The notes under the pieces: model-generated
Seen by the model: only the letters and a program-made list of their open reading frames with translations
The model's database searches: none
What the model was told of the DNA's origin: nothing
Source of the DNA: Megalopta genalis
Taxonomy: Eukaryota > Arthropoda > Insecta > Hymenoptera > Halictidae
Length of the DNA stretch: 64,000 nucleotides
Direction: 5' to 3'
NCBI RefSeq assembly: GCF_051020955.1
Contig: NW_027476096.1
Span: 2,480,001 to 2,544,000, forward strand
Position numbers and translations under genes: made by a program
Shown here: piece after piece, positions 27,394-40,150 of the stretch
How positions within the stretch are numbered: position 1 is the first letter of the stretch
How the letters are laid out: each line of letters begins with the position of its first letter

Positions 27394-30300
27394 ATCTTCA
27401 AATCCATGCGAAACAAATCGTTTAGCTTCAAATACTTGTGATATACATGATTTTGCTTCAACTGCATGCGAACAAACGAGTTAGCTTCAAATCCATGCGA
27501 CACACATAATTTAGCTTCAAATCAATGCGAAGAAGAGGGGTGATTTTCGAATCCATGCTAATCAAATGGTTCATATTCAACTACTTGTGATATACATGAT
27601 TTAGCTTCAACAGCATGCGAAACAAACGAGTTAGCTTCAAATCCTTGCGAAGCACATGATTTAGCTCCAAATCAATGCGAAGTAGAAGGCATAAGTTGAA
27701 ATCCATGGGAATCAAATGGTTTATCTTCAAATACTTGTGATATACATGACTTATCTTCAAATGCATGCGAAACAAACGAGTTAGCTTCAAATCCATGCGA
27801 AACACATGATTTAAATTCAAATCAATGCGAAGTAGAAGGCATAGCTTCAAATCCATGGGAATCAAATGGTTTAGCTTCAAATACTTGTGATATACATGAT
27901 TTAGCTTCAACAGCATGCGAAACAAACGAGTTAGCTTCAAATCCAAGCGAAGCACATGATTTAGCTCCAAATCAATGCGAAGTAGAAGGCATAAGTTGAA
28001 ATCCATGGGAATCAAATGGTTTATCTTCAAATACTTGTGATATACATGACTTATCTTCAAATGCATGCGAAACAAACGAGTTAGCTTCAAAACCATGCGA
28101 AACACATGATTTAAATTCAAATCAATGCGAACTAGAAGGGTTATCATCAAATCCGTGCGAATCAAATGGGTTTGCTTCAAATACTTGTGATATACTTGAT
28201 TTAGCTTCAACAGCATGCGAAACAAACGTGTTAGCTTCAAATCCATGCGAAACACATGATTTAGCTTCAATTTAATGCGAAGTAGAAAGCTTAGCTTCAA
28301 ATCCATGCGAATCAAACGGTTTAGCTTCAAATACTTGTGATATACTTGATTTATATTCAAGTGCATGCGAAACAAACGAGTTAGCTTTAAATCCATGCGA
28401 AACACATGATTTAGCTCCAAATCAATGCGAAGTAGGAGGCATAGCTTCAGATCCATGGGAATCAAATCGTTTAGCTTCAAATACTTGTGATATACATGAT
28501 TTAGCTTCAACTGCATGCGAAACAAACGAGTTAGCTTCTAATCCATGCGCAACACTTGATTTAGCTTCAAATCAATGCGAAGTAGAAGGGTTATCATCGA
28601 ATCCATGCGAAACAAATGGTTTAGCTTCAAACACTTGTGATAAACATGATTTAGCTTCAACTGCATGCAAAACGAGTTAGCTTTAAATCCATGCGAAACA
28701 CATGATTTAGCTTCAAATCAATGCGAAGTAGAAGGGTTATCATCGAATCCATGCGAAACAAATGGTTTAGCTTCAAACACTTGTGATATACATGATTTAG
28801 CTTCAACTGCATGCAAAACAACGAGTTAGCTTTAAATCCATGCGAAACACATGGTGTAACTCCAAATCAATGCGACGTAGAAAGCTTTGCTTCACATCCA
28901 TGCGAAACACATGATTTAGCTTCAAATCAATGCGAAGTAGAAGGGTTATCTTCGAATCCATGCGAAACAAATAATTTAGCTTCAAACACTTGTGATATAC
29001 ATGATTTAGCTTCAACTGCATGCGAAACAAACGACTTAGCTTTAAATCCATGCGAAACACATGATTTAGCTCCAAATAAATGCGAAGTAGAAGGCTGTGC
29101 TTCAAATACAAGCGAAACACATGATTCATTATCAAATCAATACGAAGTAGAAGGCTTAGCTTCAAATCCATGCGAATTAAACGGTTTAGCTTCAAATACT
29201 TGTGATATACTTGATTTAGATTCAAGTGCGTGCGAAACAAACGAGTTACCTTCAAAATCCCAGCGAAATACATGATTTATATTCACATCAATGCGAGGTA
29301 GAAGGCTTAGCTTCAAATCCATGCGAATCAAACGGTTTAGCTTCAAATACTTGTGATATACTTGATTTATATTCAAGTGCATTCGAAACAAACGAGTTAG
29401 CTTTAAATCCATGACGAAACACATGATGTAGCTCCAAATCAATGCCAAGTAGAAGGCATAGCTTCAAATCCATGGGAATCAAATGGTTTATCTTCAAATA
29501 CTTGTGATATACATGACTTAGCTTCAACTGCATGCGAAACAAACGAGTCAGTTTCAAATCCATGCGAAACAAATGATTTAGCTTCAAATCAATGCGAACT
29601 AGAAGGGTTATCATCAAATCCGTGCGAATCAAATGGTTTAGCTTGAAATACTTGTGATATACATGATTTCGCTTCAACTGCATGCGAAACAAACGAGTAA
29701 GGTTCTAATCCATGCGCAACACATGATTTAGCTTCAAATCAATGCGAAGTAGAAGGGTTATCTACGAATCCATGCGAAACAAAGGTTTAGCTTCAAATAC
29801 TTGTGATATACTTGATTTATATTCAAGTGCATGCGAAACAAACGAGATAGCTTCAAATTCATGCGAGACATATGATTTAACATCAAATCAATGCGAAGAA
29901 GAAGGCATAGCTTCAAATGCATGGGAATAAAATGGTTTAGCTTCAAATACTTGTGATATACATGATTTAGCTTCAACTGCATGCGAAACAAACGAGTTAG
30001 CTTCTAATCCGTGCGCAACACATGATTTAGCTTCAAATCAATGCGAAGTAGAAGGGTTATCTATGAATCAATGCGAAACAAATGGTTTAGCTTCAAATAC
30101 TTGTGATATACATGATTTAGCTTCAACAGCATGCGAAACAAACGAGTTAGCTTCAAATCCATGCGAAACACATGATTTAGCTCCAAATCAATGCGAAGTA
30201 GAAGGCATAGTTTCAAATCCATGGGAAACAAATGGTTTAGATTCAAATACTTGTGATATACATGATTTAGCTTCAACTGCATGCGAAACAAAAGAGTTAG

Positions 30301-33057
30301 CTTCAAATCCATGCGAAATACATGATTTAGCTTCAAATCAATGCGAAGAAGAATGCATAGCTTCAAATCCATGGGAATCAAATGGTTTATCTTCAAATAC
30401 TTGTGATGTGCATTACTTATCTTCAACTGCATGCGAAACAAACGAGTTAGCTTCAAATACATGCGAAACACATGATTATCTTCAAATCAATGCGAAGGAG
30501 AGCGGTGATTTTCGAATCCATGCTAATCAAATGGTTTAGCTTCAAACACTTGTGATATACATGATTTAGCTTCAACTGCTTGCGAAACAAACGAGTTAGC
30601 TTCTAATCCATGCGAAACACATGATTTAGCTTCAAATTGATGCGAAGTAGAAGGCTTTGCTTCAAATCCATGCGAAAAACATGATTTAGCTTCAAATCCA
30701 TGCGAAGTAGAAGGCTTATCTACGAATCCATGCGAAACAAATCGTTTAGCTTCAAACACTTGTGATATACATGATTTAACTTCAACTGCATGTGATACAA
30801 ACGAGTTAGCTTAAAATCCAAGCGAAACACATTATTTAGCTTCAAATCAATGCGAGGTAGAAGGCTTAGGTTCAAATCCATGCGAAACGCATGATTTAGC
30901 ATCAAATCAATGCGAAGTAGGAGGCTTATCTTCAAATCCATGGGAATAAAATGGTTTAGCTTCAAACACTTGTGATATACATGATTTAGCTTCAAGTGCA
31001 TGCGAAACAAACGAGTTAGCTTTAAATCCATGCGAAACACATGATTTAGCTCCAAATCATTGCGAAGTAGAAGGCATAGCTTCAAATCCATGGGAATCAA
31101 ATGGTTTATCTTCAAATACTTGTGATATACATGACATAGCTTCAACTGCATGCGAAACAAACGAGTCAGTTTCAAATCCATGCGAAACAAATGATTTAGC
31201 TTCAAATCAATGCGAACTAGAAGGGTTATCATCAAATCCGTGCGAATCAAATGGTTTAGCTTGAAATACTTGTGATATACATGATTTAGCTTCAACTGCA
31301 TGCGAAACAAACGAGTAAGGTTCTAATCCATGCGCAACACATGATTTAGCTTGAAATCAATGCGAAGTAGAAGTGTTATCTTCGAATCCATGCGAAACAA
31401 ATGATTTAGCTTGAAACACTTGTGATATACATGATTTAGCTTCAACAGCATGCGAAACAAACGGGTTAGCTTCAAATCCATGCGAATTACATGATTTAGC
31501 TTCAAATCAATGCGAAGTAGAAGGCTTTGCTTCAAATCCATGCGAAACACATGATTTAGCTTCAAATCAATGCGAAGTAGAAGGGTTATCTTCGAATCCA
31601 TGCGAAACAAATGGTTTAGCTTCAAATACTTGTGATATACATGATTTAGCTTCAACAGTATGCGAAACAAACGAGTTAGCTTCAAATCCAAGCGAAACAC
31701 ATGATTTAGCTCCAAATCAATGCGAAGTAGAAGGCATAGCTTGATATCCATGGGAATCAAATGGTTTATCTCCAAATACTTGTGATATACATGGTTCAGC
31801 TTCAAGTGCATGCGAAACAAACGAGCTAGCTTCAAATCCAACCGAAAATATGATGCAGCATCAAGTCAACGCGAAGATGAAGGCTTAGCTTCAAATCCAT
31901 GCGAAACAAATGGTTTAGCTTCAAATACTTGTGTTATACATGATTTAGCTTCAACAGCATGCGAAACAAACGAGTTAGCTTTAAATCCATGCGAAACACA
32001 TGATTTAGCTCCAAATCAATGCGAAGTAGAAGGCATAGCTTCAAATCCATGGGAATCAAATGGTTTATCTTCAAATACTTGTGATATGCATTACTTATCT
32101 TCAACTGCATGCGAAACAAACGAGTTAGCTTTAAATCCAAGCGAAACACATGATTTAACTCCAAATCAATGCGAAGTAGAAGACTTTGCTTCAAATCCAT
32201 GCGAAACACATGATTTAGCTTCAAATCAATGCGAAGAAGAAGGATTATCTTCGAATCCATGCAAAACAAATGGCTTAGCTTCAAACAAATTGTGATATAC
32301 ATGATTTAGCTTCAACTGCATGCGAAACAAACGAGTTAGCTTTAAATCCATGCGAAACACATGATTTATTTCCAAATCAATGCGAAGTAGAAGGCATAGC
32401 TTCAAATCCATGGGAATCAAATGGTTTATCTTCAAATACTTGTGATATGCATGACTTATCTTCAACTTCATGCGAAACAAACGAGTTAGCTTTAAATCCA
32501 TGCGAAACACATGATTTAGCACCAAATCAATGCGAAGTAGAAGGCATAGATTCAAATCCATGGGAATCAAATGGTTTAGCTTCAAACACTTGTGATATAC
32601 ATGATTTAGCTTCAACTGCATGCGAAACAAACGAGTTAGCTTTAAATCCATGCGAAACACATGATTTAGCACCAAATCAATGCGAACTAGAAGGCATAGC
32701 TTCAAATCCATGGGAATCAAATGGTTTAGCTTCAAACACTTGTGATATACATGATTTAGCTTCAACTGCATGCGAAACAACGATTTAGCTTTAAATCCAT
32801 GCGAAACACATGATTTAACTCCAAATCAATGCGAAGTAGAAGGCTTTGCTTCAAATCCATACGAAACACATGATTTTGCTGCAAATCAATGCGGAAGTAT
32901 AGGGCTTATCTTCAAATCCATGCGAAACAAATCGTTTAGCTTCAAATACTTGTGATATACATGATTTAACTTCAACTGCATGTGATACAAACGAGTTAGC
33001 TTCAAATCCATGCGAAACACAGGATTCAGCCTCAAATCAATGAGAAGTAGAAGGCTG
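27394..33057. repeat. 5.66-kb tandem duplication, copy B (5,664 bp)
   Basis: Copy B repeats copy A with only a handful of differences noticed by eye. It ends about 33057-33080, where the AAATCG start of the next unit is replaced by AAATGGTTTAGCTTCAAAGACC. Inside each copy there is a smaller 300-bp duplication, and a 4-bp deletion in m5 (GCATGCAAAACGAG near 23004 and 28667) is shared, so both pre-date the 5.66-kb event. Confidence 0.92.
27781..27930. repeat. Representative 150-bp higher-order repeat (five 30-bp monomers)
   Basis: This is a clean example of the pentameric unit that repeats across the window. m1 is 27781-27810 (tail CCATGCGAAACACATGAT), m2 27811-27840 (CAATGCGAAGTAGAAGGC), m3 27841-27870 (CCATGGGAATCAAATGGT), m4 27871-27900 (ACTTGTGATATACATGAT) and m5 27901-27930 (GCATGCGAAACAAACGAG). 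The same monomer type recurs every 150 bp, for example m1 at 797 and 947. Monomers of the same type in distant HORs resemble each other more than their immediate neighbours do, which defines a higher-order repeat. m5 usually carries the GCATGC palindrome, so a cutter of that site should give a 150-bp ladder. Confidence 0.95.
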
Positions 33058-35084
33058 ATCTTCAAATCCATGCGAAACAAATGGTTTAGCTTCAAAGACC
33101 TGTGATATACATGATTTAGCTTCAACTGCATGCGAAACAAACGAGCTAGCTTTAAATCCATGCGAAACGTATGATTTAGCTTCAAATCAATATGAAGTAG
33201 AAGGATTATCTTCGAATCCATGCAAAACAAATGGTTTAGCTTCAAACACTAGTGATATACATGATTTAGGGTCAACTGCATGCGAAACAAACGAGTTAGC
33301 TTTAAATCCAAGCGAAACACATGATTTAGCTCCAAATAAATGCGAAGTATAATGCATAGCTTCAAATCCATGGGAATCAAATGGTTTATCTTCAAATACT
33401 TGTGATATACATGACTTAGCTTCAACTGCATGCGAAACAAACGAGTTAGCTTCAAATCCATGCGAAACACATGGTTTAGCTTCATATCAGTGGGAACTAG
33501 AAGGGTTATCATCAAATCCGTGCGAATCAAATGGTTTTGCTTCAAGTACTTGTGATATACTTTATTTAGCTTCAACAGCATGCGAAACAAACGAGTTAAC
33601 TTCAAATCCATGCGAAAAACATGATTTAACTTCAAATCAATGCGAAGTAGAAGGGTTATCTTCGAATCCATACGAATCAAACGGTTTAGCTTCAAATGCT
33701 AGTGATATACTTGATTTATATTCAAGTGCATGCGAAACAAACGAGTTAGCTTTAAATCCATGCGAAACACATGATTTAGCTCCAAGTCAATGCAAAGTAG
33801 AAGACATAGCTTCAAATCCATGGGAATGAAATGGTTTAGCTTCAAATACTTGTGATATACATGATTTAGCTTCAACAGCATGCGAAAGAAACGAGTTAGC
33901 TTCAAATCCATGCGAAACACATGATTTAGCTTCAAAACAATACTAAGTAGCAGGCTTAGCTTCAAATCCATGCGAAACACATGAATTAGCTTCAAATCAA
34001 TGCAAATCGCATGATTTAGCATCAAATCAATGCGAAGTAGAAGGCTTAGCTTCAAATCCAAGCGAAACAAATTATTTAGCTTCAAATCAATGCGAAGTAG
34101 AAGGCGTGGTTTCAAATCCTTGCGAAACAAATGGTTTAGCTTCAAATGCTTGTGATATACATAATTTAGCTTCAACTGCATGCGAAACAAACCAGTTAGC
34201 TTAAAATCCATACGAACCCCATGATTTAGCTGCAAATCAATCCGAGGTAGAGGGCATACCTTCAAATCCATGCGAAACAAATCGTTTAGCTTCAAATACT
34301 TGTGATATACATGATTTAGCTTCAACAGCATGCGAAACAAACGAGTTAGCTTCAAATCCTTGCGAAACACATGATTTAGCTTCAAATCAATGCGAAGTAG
34401 AAGGGTTATATTCGAATCCATGCGAAACAAATGGTTTAGCTTCAAACACTTGTGATATACATGATTTAGCTTCAACTGCATGAGAAACAAACGAGTTAGC
34501 TTTAAATGCATGCGAAACACATGATTTAGCACCAAATCAATGCGAAGTAGAAGGCATAGCTTCAAATCCATGGGAATCAAATGGTTTATCTTCAAATACT
34601 TGTGATATACATGACTTAGCTTCAACTGCATGCGAAACAAACGAGTTAGCTGCAAATCCATGCGAAACACATGATTTAGCTTCAAATCAATGCGAAGTAG
34701 AAAGCTTAGATTCAAGTCCATGCGAATCAAATGGTTTAGCTTCAAATACATTTGATATACATGATTTAGCTTCAAATGCATGCGAAACAAACGAGTTAGC
34801 TTCAAATCCAAGCGAAACACATGATCTAGCTTGAAGTTCTTGCGAAGTAGAAGGCTTAGCTTCAAATCCATGCGACAAAAATGAATTAGCTTTAAATGCT
34901 TGCGATATAAATGATGTAGATTCAAATGCAGGCGAATCAAACGAGTTAGATTCAATCCCATGCGAAACACATGATTTAGCTTCAAATCAATACGAAGTAG
35001 AAGGCTTATCTTCGAATCCATGCGAAACAAATGGTTTAGCATCAAATACCTGTGATATACGTGATTTATCTTCAACTGCAGGCG
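33058..35084. repeat. Mosaic HOR array, 33.1-35.1 kb
   Basis: Positions 33061-33510 match 37321-37770 at an offset of 4260. Positions 33781-33895 match 37141-37255 at an offset of 3360. So two blocks lie in opposite order here and at 37 kb. The GGCGTGGTTTCAAATCC variant near 34103 also occurs near 55650. No unique sequence or gene is supported. Confidence 0.82.
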
Positions 35085-36140
35085 AAACAAACGCGTTAGC
35101 CTCAAATCCATGCGAAAGACATGATTTAGCTTCAAGTTCATTCGAAACACATGGTTTAGCTTAATATTCATGCGAAACAAATGGTTCAGCTTCAAATAAT
35201 TGTGATATACATGATTTAGCTTCAAATGCAGGCGAAACAAACAAGTTAGCTTCGAATCCAAGAGAAACACATGATTTATCTTCAAATCAACGCGAAGCAG
35301 AAGGCTTATCTTCAAATCCATGCGAAACAAATGGTTTAGCTTCAAATACTGGTGATATACATGATTTAGATTCAACTGCATGCGAAATAAACGAGTTAGC
35401 TTCAAATCCATGCGAATCAAATGGGTTAGCTTCAAATTCTTGTGATATACAAGATTTAGATTCAACAGCATGCGAAACAAACGAGTTAGCTTCAAATCCA
35501 TGCGCAACACAAGATTTTGCATCAAATCAATGCGAAGTAGAAGGCTTATCTTCGGATCCGTGCGAAAGAAATGGTTTAGCTTCAAATACCTATGAAATAC
35601 ATGATTTAGCTCTAAATGCATGCGAAACAAACGAGTTAGCTTCAAATCCATGCGAAACACATGATTTATCTTCAAATCAATGCGATGGAGAATGCTTAGC
35701 TTCAAATCCATGCGAATCAAATGGTTTAGCTTCAAATACTTATGATATACATGATTTAGCTTCACATGATTTTGCTTCAAATCAATACGAAGTAGAAGGC
35801 TTATCTTCGAATCCATGCGAAACAAATGGTTTAGCATCAAATACCTGTGATATACGTGATTTAGCTTCAACTGCTTGCGAAACAAACGAGTTAGCTTTAA
35901 ATTCATGCGAAACATATGATTCAGCTTAAAATCAATGCGAAGTAGAAGGATTATCTTCGAATCCATGCGAAACAAATGGTTTAGCTTCAAATACTGGTGA
36001 TATACATGATTTAGATTCAACTGCATGCGAAACAAACGAGTCAGCTTCAAATCCAAGCGAACAACATGATTTACCATCAAGTCAACGCGAAGTTGAAGGC
36101 TTAGCTTCAAATCCATGCGAAACAAATGGTTTAGCTTCAA
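33699..36140 (-). other. Longest open reading frame (813 codons), repeat-encoded, doubtful gene
   Basis: This minus-strand frame reads as decapeptides of the type RLFRMQLKLN, HVYHKYLKLN, HLFRMDLKLS, LLLRIDLKLN and HVFRMDLKLT, strongly basic with alternating hydrophobic and polar residues. There is no signal peptide, transmembrane pattern or known domain that I recognise. An ATG occurs in most decapeptides, so the start is arbitrary. The stop comes from a variant m4 (AATGCTAGTG at 33695). The duplicated copy at offset 6420 keeps the same start (42560) but is open for only 361 codons, to 41475. The plus strand is also open over parts of it. I infer a by-product of a stop-free 30-bp period; a repetitive secreted or structural protein is a weak alternative. 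Confidence 0.12.
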
Positions 36141-36917
36141 ATACTTGTTTTATACATGACTTAGCTTCAACTGCAGGCGAAGCAAACGTGTTAGACTCAA
36201 ATCCATGCGAAACACATGATTTAGCTTCAAATTCATTCGAAACACATGGTTTAGCTTAATATTCATGCGAAACAAATGGTTCAGCTTCTAATAATTGTGA
36301 TATACATGATTTAGCTTCAAATGCAGGCGGAACAAACAAGTTAGCTTCAAATCCAAGAGAAACACATAACTTAGCTTCTAATCAACGCGAAGCAGAAGGC
36401 TTATCTTCAAATCCATGCGAAACAAGTGGTTCAGATTCAAATACTTGTGATGTGAATGATTTAGCTCTAAATGCATGCGAAACAAACGAGTTAGATTCAA
36501 ATCCATGCGAAACACATGATTTAGCTTCAAATCAATACGATGGAGAATGCTTAGCTTCAAATCCATGCGAATCAAATGGTTTAGCTTCAAATACTTATGA
36601 TATACATGATTTAGCTTCACATGATTTTGCTTCAAATCAATGCGAAGTAGAAGACTTAGCTAGAAATTCATGCGAAACAAATGGTTCAGCTTGAAATACT
36701 AATGATATGCATGATTTAGCATCAAATGCAGTCGATGCAATCGAGTTATCGTCGATTACAAGCGAAACAGATGATTTAGCTTCAATTTCATTCGAAACAC
36801 ATGATTTAGTTGAATATTCATGCGAGACAAATGGTTCAGCTTGAAATACTTATTATATACATGGTTTAGCTTCAACTACATGTGAAACAGACGTATTAGC
36901 TTCAAATTCAAGCGAAA
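35085..36917. repeat. 1.83-kb duplicated block, first copy (partner 41505-43337)
   Basis: The block matches 41505-43337 at an offset of 6420, exactly 214 monomers. Shared landmarks include the GCGAAAGACATGATTTAGC variant, CTTAATATTCATGCG, and the half-monomer deletions at about 35759 and 36615. Differences are few, for example CTTCACATGAT versus CTTCTCATGAT at 35762 and 42182. Confidence 0.9.
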
Positions 36918-37531
36918 CACATGATTCAACTTCAAATCAATGCGAAGTAGAAGGCTTGGCTGCAAAACCATGCGCAACAAATGGTTCAGCTGCAAATACT
37001 TGTGATATATATGACTCAGCTTGAACTGTATGCGAAACAAACGTGTTATCATCAAATCCAAGCGAATCACATGATTTAGCTACAGATTCGTGCGAAATGG
37101 AACGTATGGCTTCAAATCCATGCGAATCGCATGATCTAGCTCCAAGTCAATGCAAAGTAGAAGACATAGCTTCAAATCCATGGGAATGAAATGGTTTAGC
37201 TTCAAATACTTGTGATATACATGATTTAGCTTCAACAGCATGCGAAAGAAACGAGTTAGCTTTAAATCCAAGCGAAACACATGATTTAACTCCAAATCAA
37301 TGCGAAGTAGAAGGCTGATCTTCAAATCCATGCGAAACAAATGGTTTAGCTTCAAAGACCTGTGATATACATGATTTAGCTTCAACTGCATGCGAAACAA
37401 ACGAGTTAGCTTTAAATCCATGCGAAACGTATGATTTAGCTTCAAATCAATGCGAAGTAGAAGGATTATCTTCGAATCCATGCAAAACAAATGGTTTAGC
37501 TTCAAACACTAGTGATATACATGATTTAGGG

Positions 37532-39512
37532 TCAACTGCATGCGAAACAAACGAGTTAGCTTTAAATCCAAGCGAAACACATGAATTAGCTCCAAATCAA
37601 TGCGAAGTATAATGCATAGCTTCAAATCCATGGGAATCAAATGGTTTATCTTCAAATACTTGTGATATACATGACTTAGCTTCAACTGCATGCGAAACAA
37701 ACGAGTTAGCTTCGAATCCATGCGAAACACATGGTTTAGCTTCATATCAGTGCGAACTAGAAGGCTGATCTTCAAATCCATGCGAAACAAATGGTTTAGC
37801 TTCAAAGACGTGTGATATATATGGTTTAGCTTCAACAGCATGCGAAACAAACGACTTAGCTTTAAATCCATGCGAAACACATGATTTAGCTCCAAATCAA
37901 TGCGAAGTAGAAGGCATAGCTTCAAATCCATGGGAATCAAATGGTTTAGATTCAAATACTTGTGATATACATGATTTAGCTTCAACAGCATGCGAAACAA
38001 ACGAGTTAGCTTCAAATCCATGCGAAACACATGATTTAGCTTCAAACCAATGCGAAGTAGAGGGAATAGCTTCAAATCCATGGGAATCAAATGGTTTAGC
38101 TTCAAATACTTGTGATATACATGATTTAGCTTCAACAGCATGCGAAACATACGAGTTAGCTTCAAATCCAGGCGAAACACATGATTTAGCTTCAAGTCAA
38201 TGTGAAGTAGAAGGGTTATCGTCGAATCCATGCGAAACAAATGGTTTAGCATCAAACACTTGTGATATACATGATTTGGCTTCAACTGCATGCGAAACAA
38301 ACGAGTTAGCTTTTAATCCATGCGAAACACATGATTTAGCTCCAAATCAATGCGAAGTAGAAGGCATAGCTTCAAATCAATGGGAATCAAATGGTTTAGC
38401 TTCAAATACTTGTGATATACATGATTTAGCTTCAACTGCATGCGATATAAACGAGTTAGCTTCAAATCCATGCGAAACACATGATTTAGCATCAAATCAA
38501 TGCGAAGTAGGAGGCTTATCTTCAAATCCATGCGAAACAAACCGTTTAGCTTCAAATACTTGTGATATTCATGATTTAACTTCAACTGCATGCGAAACAA
38601 ACGAGTTAGCTTCAAATCCATGCGAAACAAATGATTTAGCTTCAAATCAATGCGAAGCAGAAGGCTGATCTTCGAATCCATGCGAATCAAATGTTTTAGC
38701 TTCAAATACTTGTGATATACATGATTTAGATTCAACAGCAAGCGAAATAAACGAGTTAGCTTCAAATCCATGCGAAACACATGATTTTGCTTTAAATCAA
38801 TGCGAAATAGAAGGCTAACCTTCGAATCCACACGAAACAGATGGTTTAGCTTCAAATACTTGTAATATACATGATTTATCTTCAACAGCATGCGAAACAA
38901 ACGTGTTAACTTAAAATCTATACGAAACACATGATTTAGCTTCAATTCAATGCGAGGTTGGAGGCTTATCTTGAAATCCATGCGAAACAAATCGTTTAGC
39001 TTCAAATACTTGTGATATACATAATTTAACTTCAACTGCATGTGATACAAACGAGTTAGCTTAAAATCCAAGCGGAACACATGATTTAGCTTCAAATCAA
39101 TGCGAAGTGGAATGCTGAGTTTCAAATCCATGCGAATCAAATGTTTTAGCTTCAAATACTTGTGATATACATGATTTAGCTTCAACTGCATGCGATATAA
39201 ACGAGTTAGCTTCAAATCCATGCGAAACACATGATTTAGCATCAAATCAATGCGAAGTAGGAGGCTTATCTTCAAATCCATGCGAAACAAATCGTTTAGC
39301 TTCAAATACTTGTGATATACTTGATTTATATTCAAGTGCATGCGAGACAAACGAGTTAGCTTTAAATCCATGCGTAACACATGATTTAGCTCCAAATCAA
39401 TGCGAAGTAGGAGGCTTATCTTCAAATCCATGCGAAACAAATCGTTTAGCTTCAAATACTTGTGATATACATGATTTAGCTTCAACTGCATGCGAAACAA
39501 ACGAGTTAGCTT
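37532..39512. repeat. 1.98-kb duplicated block, first copy (partner 46925-48905)
   Basis: The block matches 46925-48905 at an offset of 9393. Shared marks are GCGAAGTATAATGCATAGC near 37603 and 46996, TTCATATCAGTGCGAAC at 37741 and 47134, and the GGCTAACCTTCGAATCC variant near 38814 and 48207. The match is lost where 39512 reads TTCTAATCC and 48905 reads TTCAAATCC. Confidence 0.9.
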
Positions 39513-40150
39513 CTAATCCATGCGCAACACATGATTTAGCTTCAAATCAATGCGAAGTAGAAGGGTTATCTTCGAATCCATGCGAAACAAATGGTTTAGC
39601 TTCAAACACTTGTGATATACATGATTTAGCTTCAACTGCATGCGAAACAACGAGTTAGCTTTAAATCCATGCGAAACACATGATTTAACTCCAAATCAAT
39701 GCGAAGTGGAAGACTGATCTTTGAATCAATGCGAAACACATGATTTAGCTTCAAATCAATGCGAAGTAGAAGGGTTATCTTCGAATCCATGCGAAACAAA
39801 TGATTTAGCTTCAAACACTTGTGATATACATGATTTAGCATCAACAGCATGCGAAACAAACGAGTTGGCTTTAAATCCATGCGAAACACAAGATTTAGCT
39901 CCAAATAAATGCGAAGTAGAAGGCATATCTTCAAATCCATGGGAATCAAATGGTTTATCTTCAAATACTTGTGATATGCATGACTTATCTTCAACTGCAT
40001 GCGAAACAAACGAGTTAGCTTCAAATCCATGCGAAACACATGATTTAAATTCAAATCAATGCGAACAAGAAGGGTTATCATCAAATCCGTGCGAAACAAA
40101 TGGTTTTGCTTCAAATACTTGTGATATACATGATTTAGCTTCAACAGCAA

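Noticed and set aside
21731..33057. Assembly artefact as the explanation of near-identical duplications
   Set aside because: Not fully excluded. The copies differ at scattered bases and by one indel, so they are not a simple copy error; read depth would settle it.
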